A DNA stretch of 36,130 nucleotides. Source: Clostridia bacterium. Lineage in GTDB: Bacteria; CBDUZB01; JAGLHV01. Positions 24,084-31,507 of this stretch are shown here, piece after piece. The first letter of the stretch is position 1. Each line of letters begins with the position of its first letter. The stretch lies in the NCBI GenBank assembly GCA_030595925.1, contig JAUVLC010000014.1:1-36130 (forward strand). The letters run 5' to 3'. The translations under genes were made by a program, and so were the position numbers. Under the pieces are notes generated by a model, which saw only the letters and a list, made by a program, of their open reading frames with translations, was not told the origin of the DNA and did no database searches.

Positions 24084-25451
24084 ATGATTAATACAAAGAA
24101 AATGAACACGCTATTGGCTTTTACTTTATTAATCTTGATTGCAAGCCCTCTCGTGTTAAAATTGATTAGTAATATTTATAAATCAGAAACATTTGTTTTT
24201 ATTTTCAACATTGTAAAGTATCAAGGACATCCTTTGCCGTACTATCCTATTGAGAAAATTATGGAATGGGCGAAGATGATGTTGGTGAATGGCTCATCGC
24301 TATTGATTTCTTTCGTGAGTATACTGCTTTTTTTAAAGTATCGCGAGGAAAAAATAAAACCGGAAAACAGTATTCTTTGGTCAATCACTTTAATATTTTT
24401 CATCGGAACTATAATTAGATTGCTTCTGGCATGTATGTGTTACGGAAACACTGATATGCAATCATATGAAATAGTTGCTGATATTGTAGAGAGAGGCGGT
24501 AATGTGTATGCGGAGACCAGGAGATATAATTATTCTCCAATATGGTTTATGCTGATAGGTATTTTAAAAAGGATACAGCTTCAATTTCCATCTTTTTCGT
24601 TCCATTTTGTGGTAAGGTCTTTTTTATGTGGGGTTGACCTGGTTACCTTACTTTTCCTTTTGCTTATAGCTAAAGAGGAGAAAATTTCAAAAATTAAAAC
24701 AGCGTTATTTTTTTATTTGAATCCTGTATCGTTTCTTATAACTGGTTATCACGGGCAATTTGAAAATTTGGCAATTCTTATGGTGACCACTGGAATTTTT
24801 GGTTATATTAAATTAAAAAACAAACCTATTGGGAGAAAAATTATCCTTTGGCTTTTTGCAACGTTAGGCATGATTGTTAAGCACAATATTTTTTATGAGG
24901 TTATTATCTGTTTGAACTTTGTTAGAAAACGTTTTTGGATGAAAGTATTTTTATTTGCAATCTCTTCATTGATTTTTATGTTGTTTTTTATCCCGTATTG
25001 GAGCATTGGTAATAAAGGAATAATACAGAATGTGTTTTTGTATTCGTCAGACGTTAGATTTTATGGAATATCTTCATTATTTAAATTTCAACTACTGAAA
25101 TATTTATTTATTCTTGGATTATTTATTTACCCTTGTTATATAAAAAGTCAGGATATTATTAAACAGTGTTTGTTGGGCGTGTTGTTTTTTCTAGTGTTTA
25201 CTACTGGTATAGGTGTTCAATATTTTGTGTTACCGATTGCTTTTGGTACATTGCGTCCCTCAAAAGGGTTTATATTTTATTCTATAGTCGGTACGTTGTT
25301 TATATTAGGATCCCCTGATAATGTTCATATACCAATATTTTCTGGTTTTGGCTGGAATACTGTGTGGATTGGTGCGATATATTGGTTTATTATAGAAAAT
25401 GTTAGGCAGACAGGACAGAATACGGAAGAATACGGGACGGTCTTAAGATAA
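24084..25451 (+). CDS. Multi-spanning GT-C-type glycosyltransferase
   Basis: This is a 455-residue protein. ATG 24084 is taken after AAAAGG. It has around ten hydrophobic helices. Between the second and third lies NTDMQSYEIVADIVERGGNV, an acidic first loop of the GT-C type, then YNYSPIWFMLIG. Further on comes GYHGQFENLAIL, resembling the GQFD-type loop of ALG6/ALG8 and bacterial mannosyltransferase-like proteins. Such enzymes use lipid-linked sugars as donors on the outer side of the membrane, which fits the GT2 gene upstream. The final residues (EEYGTVLR) are encoded by the dispersed repeat at 25434-25455, so the C-terminus may be newly made. Confidence 0.75.
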   Translation: MINTKKMNTLLAFTLLILIASPLVLKLISNIYKSETFVFIFNIVKYQGHPLPYYPIEKIMEWAKMMLVNGSSLLISFVSILLFLKYREEKIKPENSILWSITLIFFIGTIIRLLLACMCYGNTDMQSYEIVADIVERGGNVYAETRRYNYSPIWFMLIGILKRIQLQFPSFSFHFVVRSFLCGVDLVTLLFLLLIAKEEKISKIKTALFFYLNPVSFLITGYHGQFENLAILMVTTGIFGYIKLKNKPIGRKIILWLFATLGMIVKHNIFYEVIICLNFVRKRFWMKVFLFAISSLIFMLFFIPYWSIGNKGIIQNVFLYSSDVRFYGISSLFKFQLLKYLFILGLFIYPCYIKSQDIIKQCLLGVLFFLVFTTGIGVQYFVLPIAFGTLRPSKGFIFYSIVGTLFILGSPDNVHIPIFSGFGWNTVWIGAIYWFIIENVRQTGQNTEEYGTVLR

Positions 25452-25455
25452 TAAG
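25434..25455. repeat. Dispersed repeat, copy 2 (overlaps 3' end of a CDS)
   Basis: GGGACGGTCTTAAGATAATA and the next two bases are the reverse complement of the segment at 7562-7584 apart from one base missing. The repeat provides the stop codon of the GT-C gene. GATACGGGACGG also occurs at 10372-10382 upstream of the cvfB-like gene. Confidence 0.6.
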
Positions 25456-25510
25456 ATAATAAGATAACAGACAAAAGGGAAAAAATAATAAAAAAGGATG
25501 AGGGGGTAAA

Positions 25511-26335
25511 ATGCAATTCATTGATTTGAGCTCGACAATTAGTAATGAAACAATAGAACCTGTTTCCCCAAAAATTAAATATATAAAGCATAAAAAGGGA
25601 GGAACACTTTTAGGTTTAGCAAGTCTCCTTTCGAAAAAGTCATTTTTATATACGTTAAGAAATCTCATCCTTTATTGTTTTAGGATAAATAGAGTAAGAG
25701 CAAAAGATTTTCCCGATGGTATGGGATTAGCCTGGGAAAATATGAAATTAGGAACGCATACAGGTACCCATCTTGATGCTCCCTGGCATTTTGGACCATC
25801 TTGTGATGGCAAACCTGCTAAAACTATAGATGAAGTGCCGCTTGAATGGTGTTACGGAAATGGTGTTGTTTTGGATTTGACGAATAAACGGACCGGGAGT
25901 TTAATAACAAAGGAAGATATTAAATTAGCATTGCAAAATATAAATTATGATGTAAAAAAGGGAGACATAGTTCTTATAATGACTGGTGCAAGAAGGTATG
26001 CATGGGATAAAAAATATCTTCTTGCTCATCCGGGAATGAGTAGGGAAGCAGTGTTGTGGCTTGTAGAAAAGGGAGTAAAGATAATTGGTACTGATGGATG
26101 GGGATTTGACCGTTCTTTCAGACGGATGATAAAGGAATATTCAAAGACAAAGGAAAACAAACATTTATGGCCGGCCCATCTGGCGGGAAGAGAAAAAGAA
26201 TATTGTAATATTGAAACGATGGCTAATCTTGATAAGATTCCTAAACCCTATGGTTTTAAAATAATCTGTTTTCCAATAAAACTCAAAGCCGCAAGTGCTG
26301 CGTGGATAAGACCTGTGGCAATAATAGAAGAATAA
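25511..26335 (+). CDS. Cyclase-family metal-dependent hydrolase
   Basis: This 274-residue protein belongs to the cyclase/kynurenine-formamidase family (PF04199 type). It starts FIDLSSTISNETIEP. The metal site appears as LGTHTGTHLDAPWHFG (about 77-92, the HxGTHxDAPxH signature), and later blocks are IVLIMTGARRYAW, HPGMSREAVLWLVEKGVKIIGTDGWGFDR and HLAGREKEYCNIETMANLDKIP (final metal/catalytic residues). Family reactions include N-formylkynurenine hydrolysis and isatin hydrolysis; the substrate here is unknown, and no tryptophan-degradation genes are near. The enzyme is cytoplasmic. The gene lies about 60 bp after the glycan block but is not clearly part of it. Confidence 0.85.
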   Translation: MQFIDLSSTISNETIEPVSPKIKYIKHKKGGTLLGLASLLSKKSFLYTLRNLILYCFRINRVRAKDFPDGMGLAWENMKLGTHTGTHLDAPWHFGPSCDGKPAKTIDEVPLEWCYGNGVVLDLTNKRTGSLITKEDIKLALQNINYDVKKGDIVLIMTGARRYAWDKKYLLAHPGMSREAVLWLVEKGVKIIGTDGWGFDRSFRRMIKEYSKTKENKHLWPAHLAGREKEYCNIETMANLDKIPKPYGFKIICFPIKLKAASAAWIRPVAIIEE

Positions 26336-26562
26336 AAGATATAGTGCAAAAATGATTAATTTTAAAGAAAGAATTGGAACCGGGTTTTTACATTTAAAAG
26401 ATATATTTATTGAGATTATTAAAAGAGGAAAATGAAAATTATATTAAAAAAGTACAATATTTTTTTCTCGGGTGTAATCGTTTATTCTTAATGGAGTTGC
26501 TTTTTAATTTAATTTTTGATATAAAATAGATTAATAATATGGTGTTTTTTTGTAGAGGATGA

Positions 26563-26667
26563 TTGAAGAGTAAAAAATGTTTATTTTTTTTTATTTTATT
26601 TAGCGTAATAGTTTTTATAGGAAATATTTTTTCTTTCAAAGTAAAAAAAGGGGGCAACAAAAAATGA
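26563..26667 (+). CDS. Possible 34-residue signal/membrane peptide
   Basis: TTG 26563 follows AGAGGA and reads KSKKCLFFFILFSVIVFIG, then NIFSFKVKKGGNKK. It ends at TGA 26665-26667, which overlaps the ATG of the next gene (ATGA). It has a basic start, a long hydrophobic stretch and a basic tail, like a signal peptide or tiny membrane protein, and could couple translation to the downstream gene. In such AT-rich DNA it may be chance. The rest of 26336-26562 shows only AT-rich sequence and a 19-codon frame at 26432. Confidence 0.25.
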   Translation: MKSKKCLFFFILFSVIVFIGNIFSFKVKKGGNKK

Positions 26668-27170
26668 AATGTCCGAAATGTGGTTATGAAAATAAAGATG
26701 ATGTGTTGTTTTGTGGATTATGTTATACTGTTTTAAAGAAAGAAACGTTACAAAATACTCAATTGAATACGGAAGAATCTTTAGAAAACAATTCGGATAA
26801 GTATGTGGATGATTTTACTAGAAAATTTAAAGTTACCTGGAAATATTATCATTTATTTTTTGCTGTTTTTATGATTAGTGCAATTATCATAGGCAGAAAA
26901 AGTGGGCCATATAGTTTTTGGAGTTATTTAGCAACACAGCCTTTAGAAGCGTTTTTTCTTATAATATCCTCACTTGTATGGATGGGTTATGTCTATTATA
27001 TGTCAACTATTCTTAGGTGCCCTAAATGCGATTTTCAAATATTTACTGTTTATATTCAGAAAATTCGTTTCTGGAGATTAATTAAGACAAATAGTTGTCC
27101 GAATTGTAAAACTAAACTTTTGAAAATGGATGATGCCTGGAGAATATTGAAATGGATTCCCCCTTTTTAA
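26664..27170 (+). CDS. Zinc-ribbon membrane protein
   Basis: This is a 168-residue protein. It opens with a zinc ribbon, MKCPKCGYENKDDVLFCGLC (C3, C6, C17, C20). A charged linker follows, then two hydrophobic helices (about 62-79 and 88-110). A second ribbon follows, with LRCPKCDF (about 116-123) and NSCPNCKTKLL (about 142-152). The double-ribbon, two-helix layout is common in uncharacterised inner-membrane proteins. No enzyme motif is present. GGGGGC ahead of the ATG may serve as ribosome site, or translation may be coupled to the short frame upstream. Confidence 0.7.
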   Translation: MKCPKCGYENKDDVLFCGLCYTVLKKETLQNTQLNTEESLENNSDKYVDDFTRKFKVTWKYYHLFFAVFMISAIIIGRKSGPYSFWSYLATQPLEAFFLIISSLVWMGYVYYMSTILRCPKCDFQIFTVYIQKIRFWRLIKTNSCPNCKTKLLKMDDAWRILKWIPPF

Positions 27171-27244
27171 GGAGTGGAAAGGGATAGGGTTAATTATTCC
27201 GTATTTTACCGCTCAAAAGGTATGTGGGATAAATCTTTGATTTC

Positions 27245-27260
27245 CCGCAGCTTGCTGCGG
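27245..27260. repeat. CCGCAGC/GCTGCGG hairpin
   Basis: A perfect 7-bp stem with a TT loop sits 75 bp after the zinc-ribbon gene. It has no downstream T-run of terminator type. It resembles the intergenic CCCGCAGC..GCTGCGG palindromes that recur in many bacterial genomes and is a different class from the GTAG..CTAC units in this window. Confidence 0.55.
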
Positions 27261-27376
27261 AATAGTTTATTTTCACAATAGAATGGGTAAGATTTAAGAG
27301 TAAATAGATGACATTACCTATATTTTATTCGGGGGACTAAGATATTAAAATTATTTTGGATGAGGAGAGTAATAAT

Positions 27377-28231
27377 ATGGGTAAACATAAAAAGGTTAAT
27401 TCAAAGGAAGTAGGATTGGAAATCGGTTTAGTTTTTGGTAAATATTTTTTAGGGATGGAACACCTGCATTACGGATATTGGACAGATGACCTTGAAGTAA
27501 ATATTCACAACTTATCACAGGCTCAAAAGAATTATTCCAGGTTTTTAATTTCGCATATTCCCAAGGGAACTAAAACCATTCTGGATGTTGGATGTGGTAA
27601 TGGCAGGCTTGCCCTGGAATTGGTAAATAAGGGATATCAAGTGGATTGTGTTTCTCCAAGCTCGATCCTTACCGAACATGCACATAGTATGTTACAGGGG
27701 AAAAGTCACATCTTTGAATGTTACTATGAAGAATTGGAAACGGAAAATCGATATGATTTAATTTTGTTTAGCGAAAGTTTTCAATATATCAAATTAGAGA
27801 AGGCATTAGAAAAATCACTCCGGCTTTTAAATAAAGATGGGGATCTCCTGATATGTGATTTTTTCAAAACAGATGCCGAAGGCAAGAGTATGCTTGGAGG
27901 AGGGCACAAATTAATTAAATTTTATGACCTTATTTCACAATATGCTTTTCATCCAATAAAAGATATTGATATTACCAAAGAAACACTCCCAAATTTAAAG
28001 GTTGTTAGTGATTTTTTCGAAGAGGTCGGAAATCCTATTTGGGATTTGGTTTTTTATTTTTTAAATAGTAATTATCCCCTGTCATCTAAGTTTCTTCAAT
28101 GGAAATATAAGAAAAAAATAGAAAAAATTGAGCGGAAATATTTTAGCGGTGGAAGAACTGCCGAAAATTTTTCAATTTTTAAATCATATCGCCTTCTTCA
28201 TTATAAAAAAAGCGTTCCTGATATTATTTAA
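27377..28231 (+). CDS. Class I SAM-dependent methyltransferase
   Basis: This is a 284-residue protein. ATG 27377 is preceded by GAGGAG and preferred to the TTG at 27356. HLHYGYWTDDL near residue 27 is the substrate-side block seen in tocopherol- and sterol-type methyltransferases. Motif I is ILDVGCGNGRLALELVNKGY (about 66-85), the acidic post-I residue lies in QVDCVSPSS, and motif II/III is LILFSESFQYIKLEKALEKS. The C-terminal third is helical and not diagnostic. A small-molecule or lipid substrate is likely, with no further resolution. The stop overlaps the ATG of the next gene by one base, so the pair is coupled. Confidence 0.85.
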   Translation: MGKHKKVNSKEVGLEIGLVFGKYFLGMEHLHYGYWTDDLEVNIHNLSQAQKNYSRFLISHIPKGTKTILDVGCGNGRLALELVNKGYQVDCVSPSSILTEHAHSMLQGKSHIFECYYEELETENRYDLILFSESFQYIKLEKALEKSLRLLNKDGDLLICDFFKTDAEGKSMLGGGHKLIKFYDLISQYAFHPIKDIDITKETLPNLKVVSDFFEEVGNPIWDLVFYFLNSNYPLSSKFLQWKYKKKIEKIERKYFSGGRTAENFSIFKSYRLLHYKKSVPDII

Positions 28232-28734
28232 TGAAAATAATTAGAATAATATTAAATTTATTACTAAATTTTTTTGTAATTATTACCTTTTTAACTACAT
28301 TTACAATGGATGGTTTAGCTCAAGAGCAGGTTGAAAAACGCCTAAAGATTTTAAAAGAAAATTCGTATTTTGAAGCAGGGGTGATTATCGGGTCGCCGTC
28401 TTTTTTAAATGGCAGTATTGGTTATTGGTTTGGTCCGGTTGGATTACGTGTTTCAGGAATGTATTCGGATAAATCTATCAACGGAATCCAATTCAATTTA
28501 GGATATAAATTAAAGAATAAAGCCGGGACTTTTCGCAGTTTAGGAATTGCAATCGGAAGAGCCCAGGATTTAGGTTGTGACTACTCGTATTTGGGGCCGG
28601 TTTATGATTGGAATTACAAAAGGGTCTTCCTGGAAATAGGAGTGGGAAAGATATTCAATGTCAAAAGAGGAGACTTTAGTTCTTTACCATATTGGGCCAT
28701 TTTTCAAATAGGTTATATGTTTCATTTTATTTAA
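28231..28734 (+). CDS. Exported small outer-membrane-like protein
   Basis: This 167-residue protein has a signal peptide whose hydrophobic core runs to about residue 27 and is followed by DGLA-QEQ, a plausible cleavage site. The mature part alternates hydrophobic and polar residues and is rich in Gly, Tyr and aromatic ends (GSIGYWFGPVGLRVSGMY, FQIGYMFHFI as the last strand with terminal aromatic), which suits a small beta-barrel. No named family is recognised. It overlaps the methyltransferase gene (TAATG). Confidence 0.65.
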   Translation: MKIIRIILNLLLNFFVIITFLTTFTMDGLAQEQVEKRLKILKENSYFEAGVIIGSPSFLNGSIGYWFGPVGLRVSGMYSDKSINGIQFNLGYKLKNKAGTFRSLGIAIGRAQDLGCDYSYLGPVYDWNYKRVFLEIGVGKIFNVKRGDFSSLPYWAIFQIGYMFHFI

Positions 28735-28742
28735 GAAACAAA

Positions 28743-28769
28743 AGAAACCTGTTTTTATTTACGGTTTCT
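28743..28769 (+). terminator. Weak hairpin between convergent genes
   Basis: AGAAACC (28743-28749) and GGTTTCT (28763-28769) pair perfectly across a 13-nt loop, just after the outer-membrane-like gene and before the convergent lipoprotein gene. The following sequence is only moderately T-rich, so terminator function is uncertain. Confidence 0.3.
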
Positions 28770-28800
28770 GTTTCAGCTCTCATTTCTTGTTTTGAAACGC

Positions 28801-29400
28801 TTAATATTTAATCTTTTCTGCTATTTTTATGGCTTCGCTTTCCGGCCAAATTTTTCCACGACAACTTAAATCAAATACATATTGTCCTTTTGACCAAAAA
28901 AGCTTAGTTTGATATTTTTGTTTTGCAGGCAGGCCTATAATTTGATAATAAGCGGTATGTTTATTTACTTTTACCTTTTTTATTGTCCATAATAAAGAGA
29001 GGTTGTCTTTCACAAAGGATTGTGTTCTTTTACTATCCCTGAGGCGGGAAGAAATTATTTTCATTGCAGCTATTTTTTTTCTAAGTGCGTAGATTACTAT
29101 AAAAATATCCATATTATCTTTTTTGTATGTTGCGAAGATGTTGCTTGCGGGAAAATCTTCAACGAGTTGTTTTTCTATGGCTGCGGCACGTTTTGGAAAC
29201 TTGGATTCTTGAGCAGCATTTTTATAGGATTTAGCAAGTGTTTCTTCAGTGAATTCCTTTGGAAATTCTTTTTCAAAACCGTAATCACTTAAATCAGGTA
29301 GTAAGTTTTTTAGTGGAATATTTACCTGATTTTTGCTACAGCAAAAGAAAGAGCCTGAGACGAAAATTAATAAAATAAACATAATTATTTTTTTCATCAT
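28801..29400 (-). CDS. Lipoprotein, family of unknown function (paralogue 2)
   Basis: This is a 199-residue protein, with ATG 29400 chosen because AAAGGA precedes it. The upstream in-frame ATG at 29457 would add a His-rich, non-signal segment. The hydrophobic signal ends SGSFFCCSK, a poor but possible lipobox. Landmarks shared with the protein at 9753 are LLPDLSDYGFEKE, DFPASNIFATYKK, IKKVKVNKHTAYYQIIG and the C-terminal FWSKGQYVFDLSCRGKIW ending IKIAEKIKY. The two copies lie 19 kb apart on opposite strands. It is probably an envelope-anchored protein of unknown role. Confidence 0.75.
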   Translation of the reverse strand: MMKKIIMFILLIFVSGSFFCCSKNQVNIPLKNLLPDLSDYGFEKEFPKEFTEETLAKSYKNAAQESKFPKRAAAIEKQLVEDFPASNIFATYKKDNMDIFIVIYALRKKIAAMKIISSRLRDSKRTQSFVKDNLSLLWTIKKVKVNKHTAYYQIIGLPAKQKYQTKLFWSKGQYVFDLSCRGKIWPESEAIKIAEKIKY

Positions 29401-29547
29401 TATTGTTTTCCTTTTTATATGATTGTGGTATTTAATATGAAAACAACAAAGACACATTTTATCTTTTTCTTGCCGGAGAACAAAAATAGAATGTATCCCT
29501 ATTTATCCTTAAATGCAAATGATATCAATAATGTTTTTTTGTTTCCT

Positions 29548-30297
29548 TTATCTCCATTCAAAACCAAAATGATAATCATCTTTGTCTGAGTAAGTGATTC
29601 TCAGGACAGCCGGTGAAAAAATTTGGATAGGAGGGGCAACGCTGCCGTTAGTGGTCAAATTTATGTCTCCGCCTACCCTGCTTGTAGCCGGATCACCTTC
29701 CCAATTAGTTTTGCCGATGGAAAAACCTGCATCTTTTAAATTACTTGCAAGTTCACTATCCGAAGGTTGAACCCAACCGGTAATTGTTTTTTTCCACCAC
29801 TCCCAGTCTATCTGACTTATTTTTCCGCTTATATCTATAGTGAGTTTTATAGCCGGTATGTAGATATTATTCAAGTCGGCAGTAATAGTTTTGGATGTTA
29901 CCCCGTTAAAGGTAAAGGTTTTTGGCGGGACATTTACCTGATAAGTGCCTGCAGGAGGTGTCGTCGGTGTTGTAGCGCTGCCTCCGCAATAAAAATTTAA
30001 AGTTCTTTCGTTTCCGTCAACCTGATTCCAACACTGCAGGATATCATTACCGCCATTTATGTTTACCGGAGAATGCAATTCGGCATTATCCCAGGGGAGA
30101 GAAGGTTTGTCCGGTTTTCTATGGAAATAATACATATATCCTTTGTAAGCTGTTAAGCTCTTTTCACTAAAAGCACCTTGAATGTCAGTAAAGCTTCCCC
30201 CCGGATTGAATTCATAATCAATACTTAAATGACTACAGGATGAAAACATAATTCCCAAACAAAAAAATAAAATAAACGAACAAAAAATTTTTTTCAT
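29548..30297 (-). CDS. Putative exported lipoprotein, no recognised family
   Basis: This is a 249-residue protein. ATG 30297 follows AAAGGAGGAAAA and is preferred to 30327. The signal ends GIMFSSC-S, a usable lipobox. The mature part is polar, aromatic- and Gly-rich, with YFHRKPDKPSLPWDN, TPTTPPAGTYQVNVPP and paired LTIDISGKI.. strands, giving a beta-rich impression. The last residues (DDYHFGFEWR) end in an aromatic-Arg pair. Some features recall DUF4249-like or pilus-associated surface lipoproteins, but I cannot assign a family. It is divergent from the lipoprotein at 30794 across a 500-bp gap. Confidence 0.6.
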   Translation of the reverse strand: MKKIFCSFILFFCLGIMFSSCSHLSIDYEFNPGGSFTDIQGAFSEKSLTAYKGYMYYFHRKPDKPSLPWDNAELHSPVNINGGNDILQCWNQVDGNERTLNFYCGGSATTPTTPPAGTYQVNVPPKTFTFNGVTSKTITADLNNIYIPAIKLTIDISGKISQIDWEWWKKTITGWVQPSDSELASNLKDAGFSIGKTNWEGDPATSRVGGDINLTTNGSVAPPIQIFSPAVLRITYSDKDDYHFGFEWR

Positions 30298-30318
30298 ATT
30301 CTTTTTCCTCCTTTTTTT

Positions 30319-30379
30319 GCCTAACACTAAGGCTCAGCGACAATGCATAGGCAGTGTTTACTGCAGCAGTTTGTTAGGT
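30319..30379. other. attC-like imperfect palindrome
   Basis: On the plus strand GCCTAAC (30319-30325) and GTTAGGT (30373-30379) bound 61 bp. These match the R-box consensus of integron attC sites (RYYYAAC and GTTRRRY). Inner boxes GGCTCAGCG and CTGCAGCAG pair as GCTCAG with CTG(C)AGC, one base bulging, as in L boxes. Read on the minus strand, the element lies 21 bp before the start of the lipoprotein at 29548. No integrase gene or second clear site is present, so resemblance may be coincidental. Confidence 0.35.
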
Positions 30380-30793
30380 TTATTCCCTTACATTATAAGT
30401 ATAAGGTCACAAAACATACATTTGGTTCCATTATCTTGAGACTACCATATTCTTAAAAATTATACAACAAAAATATTACGAAAATTTATTGGAATAAAAA
30501 GAAGTGTTTTTATTCCAATCTTATTGGATAGAGGATAGATGTAATTTTTTGATATAAGCATTTTCTGCGATATTAATTATTACAATAAAAAAATAAATTT
30601 TCACTTGTTTTTTAAAAAAAAGGTTTTGTATGATAGTTGAGCGGTGCTGTAATTATTTTACCAGGGGTAAATGATCGTGGTATTAACTACTTGAACAGTA
30701 AGTGGTAGTTCGCTTAGGTAATATAATAAAATCAACACTTTGTGTTTTCTACAAAAAATTTAAAAGCCCAAAAAAAAAGGAGGTGAAATAAAA
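30380..30793. other. Gene-free AT-rich region
   Basis: I see no coding sequence here. The only clear structure is the perfect hairpin at 30488-30519. The AGGAGGTG just before 30794 belongs to the next gene. Confidence 0.5.
30488..30519. repeat. Perfect 13-bp inverted repeat
   Basis: ATTGGAATAAAAA and TTTTTATTCCAAT flank a 6-nt loop (GAAGTG). The stem is perfect and AT-rich. It could be a bidirectional terminator or an operator, or the core of a small repeat. It lies midway between two divergent genes, where a terminator would be unexpected. Confidence 0.6.
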
Positions 30794-31108
30794 ATGAAAC
30801 GATTGATTGTTGTAGGATTAGCTTTAGTAATGCTTTGCGGTTGTGCAACGATAAAGGTTGAAAGTCCTGCTAATTCAAAAGTTTATTTAGGCACGAATGC
30901 TGAGCAAGGGTCTGTTGTTGCAAAGAAGCACGTTTTTTATGCTTTGTGGGGTCTTCTTCCTATTTCAGACAATAGTACAGCAATGATGATTTCCGGTCAG
31001 AAAGAAGTAACGGTAAAGACCTATCGTGATGTTGCTGATTTCTTGATAAGTGCTGTTTTAGGAATTGTCTCTGTAACAAGCCATTCAGTAGAAGTAAGAA
31101 GTGAATAA
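30794..31108 (+). CDS. Small Bor-like lipoprotein
   Basis: This is a 104-residue protein with AAGGAGGTG before the ATG. The signal ends MLCGC, a good lipobox. The mature part contains KKHVFYALWGLLPISDN and a C-terminal VADFLISAVLGIVSVTSHSV. These resemble the FxxWGL and terminal .LLG..T...V.V blocks of the Bor/VirB7-style small lipoproteins and of many uncharacterised lipoproteins of about 100 residues. Role unknown; the family includes a phage-encoded serum-resistance protein, but the similarity here is too weak to transfer function. Confidence 0.65.
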   Translation: MKRLIVVGLALVMLCGCATIKVESPANSKVYLGTNAEQGSVVAKKHVFYALWGLLPISDNSTAMMISGQKEVTVKTYRDVADFLISAVLGIVSVTSHSVEVRSE

Positions 31109-31184
31109 AGCGTGTCGGAATGTTTGTAAATAGGATAGCGGGATATTATCGGTTAAAGAAGAGAAGTAAAAACGTGTTAGTTTG

Positions 31185-31242
31185 AATAGGGATAGTGACT
31201 ATTTATTAATTTAAAGTGAAATAAATAATTGCTGTCCCTATT
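31185..31242. repeat. 58-bp palindromic element
   Basis: AATAGGGATAGTGACTATTT.. (31185-31207) pairs with AATAAATAATTGCTGTCCCT.. (31220-31242) at 19 of 23 positions around a 12-nt loop. The ends carry GGGA/TCCC like other repeats in the window. It is probably a small REP or MITE-like element. Confidence 0.65.
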
Positions 31243-31303
31243 TTAGTACCTATCTTATTTAAGGGATTTATTTCGGGGAAGACGGGTTTGACAAATTAAA
31301 TTT

Positions 31304-31405
31304 CTATAATTCATTTGTTAAAATTTGATTAGAATTATGAAAAAGTATCTTTTTATAGAAACTATTAAAATATAATTCAGTTGCTTTTTGAATTATTTTT
31401 TGGTA
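31304..31405 (-). pseudogene. Second, more damaged transposase HTH relic
   Basis: The minus strand reads YQKIIQKATELYFNSFYKK and then degenerates. DNA at 31381-31411 matches 16420-16450 at 27 of 31 bases, so both derive from the same element. Only this fragment is recognisable. Confidence 0.4.
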
Positions 31406-31507
31406 TAAAGGGGAATATTAAACAGAGAAAATGGGGATGTTTAGTGGGAATTTTTTAGTTAATAATAGAAATTTATGAAAAAAAGTTTTATCTAAACGGA
31501 GGATATG

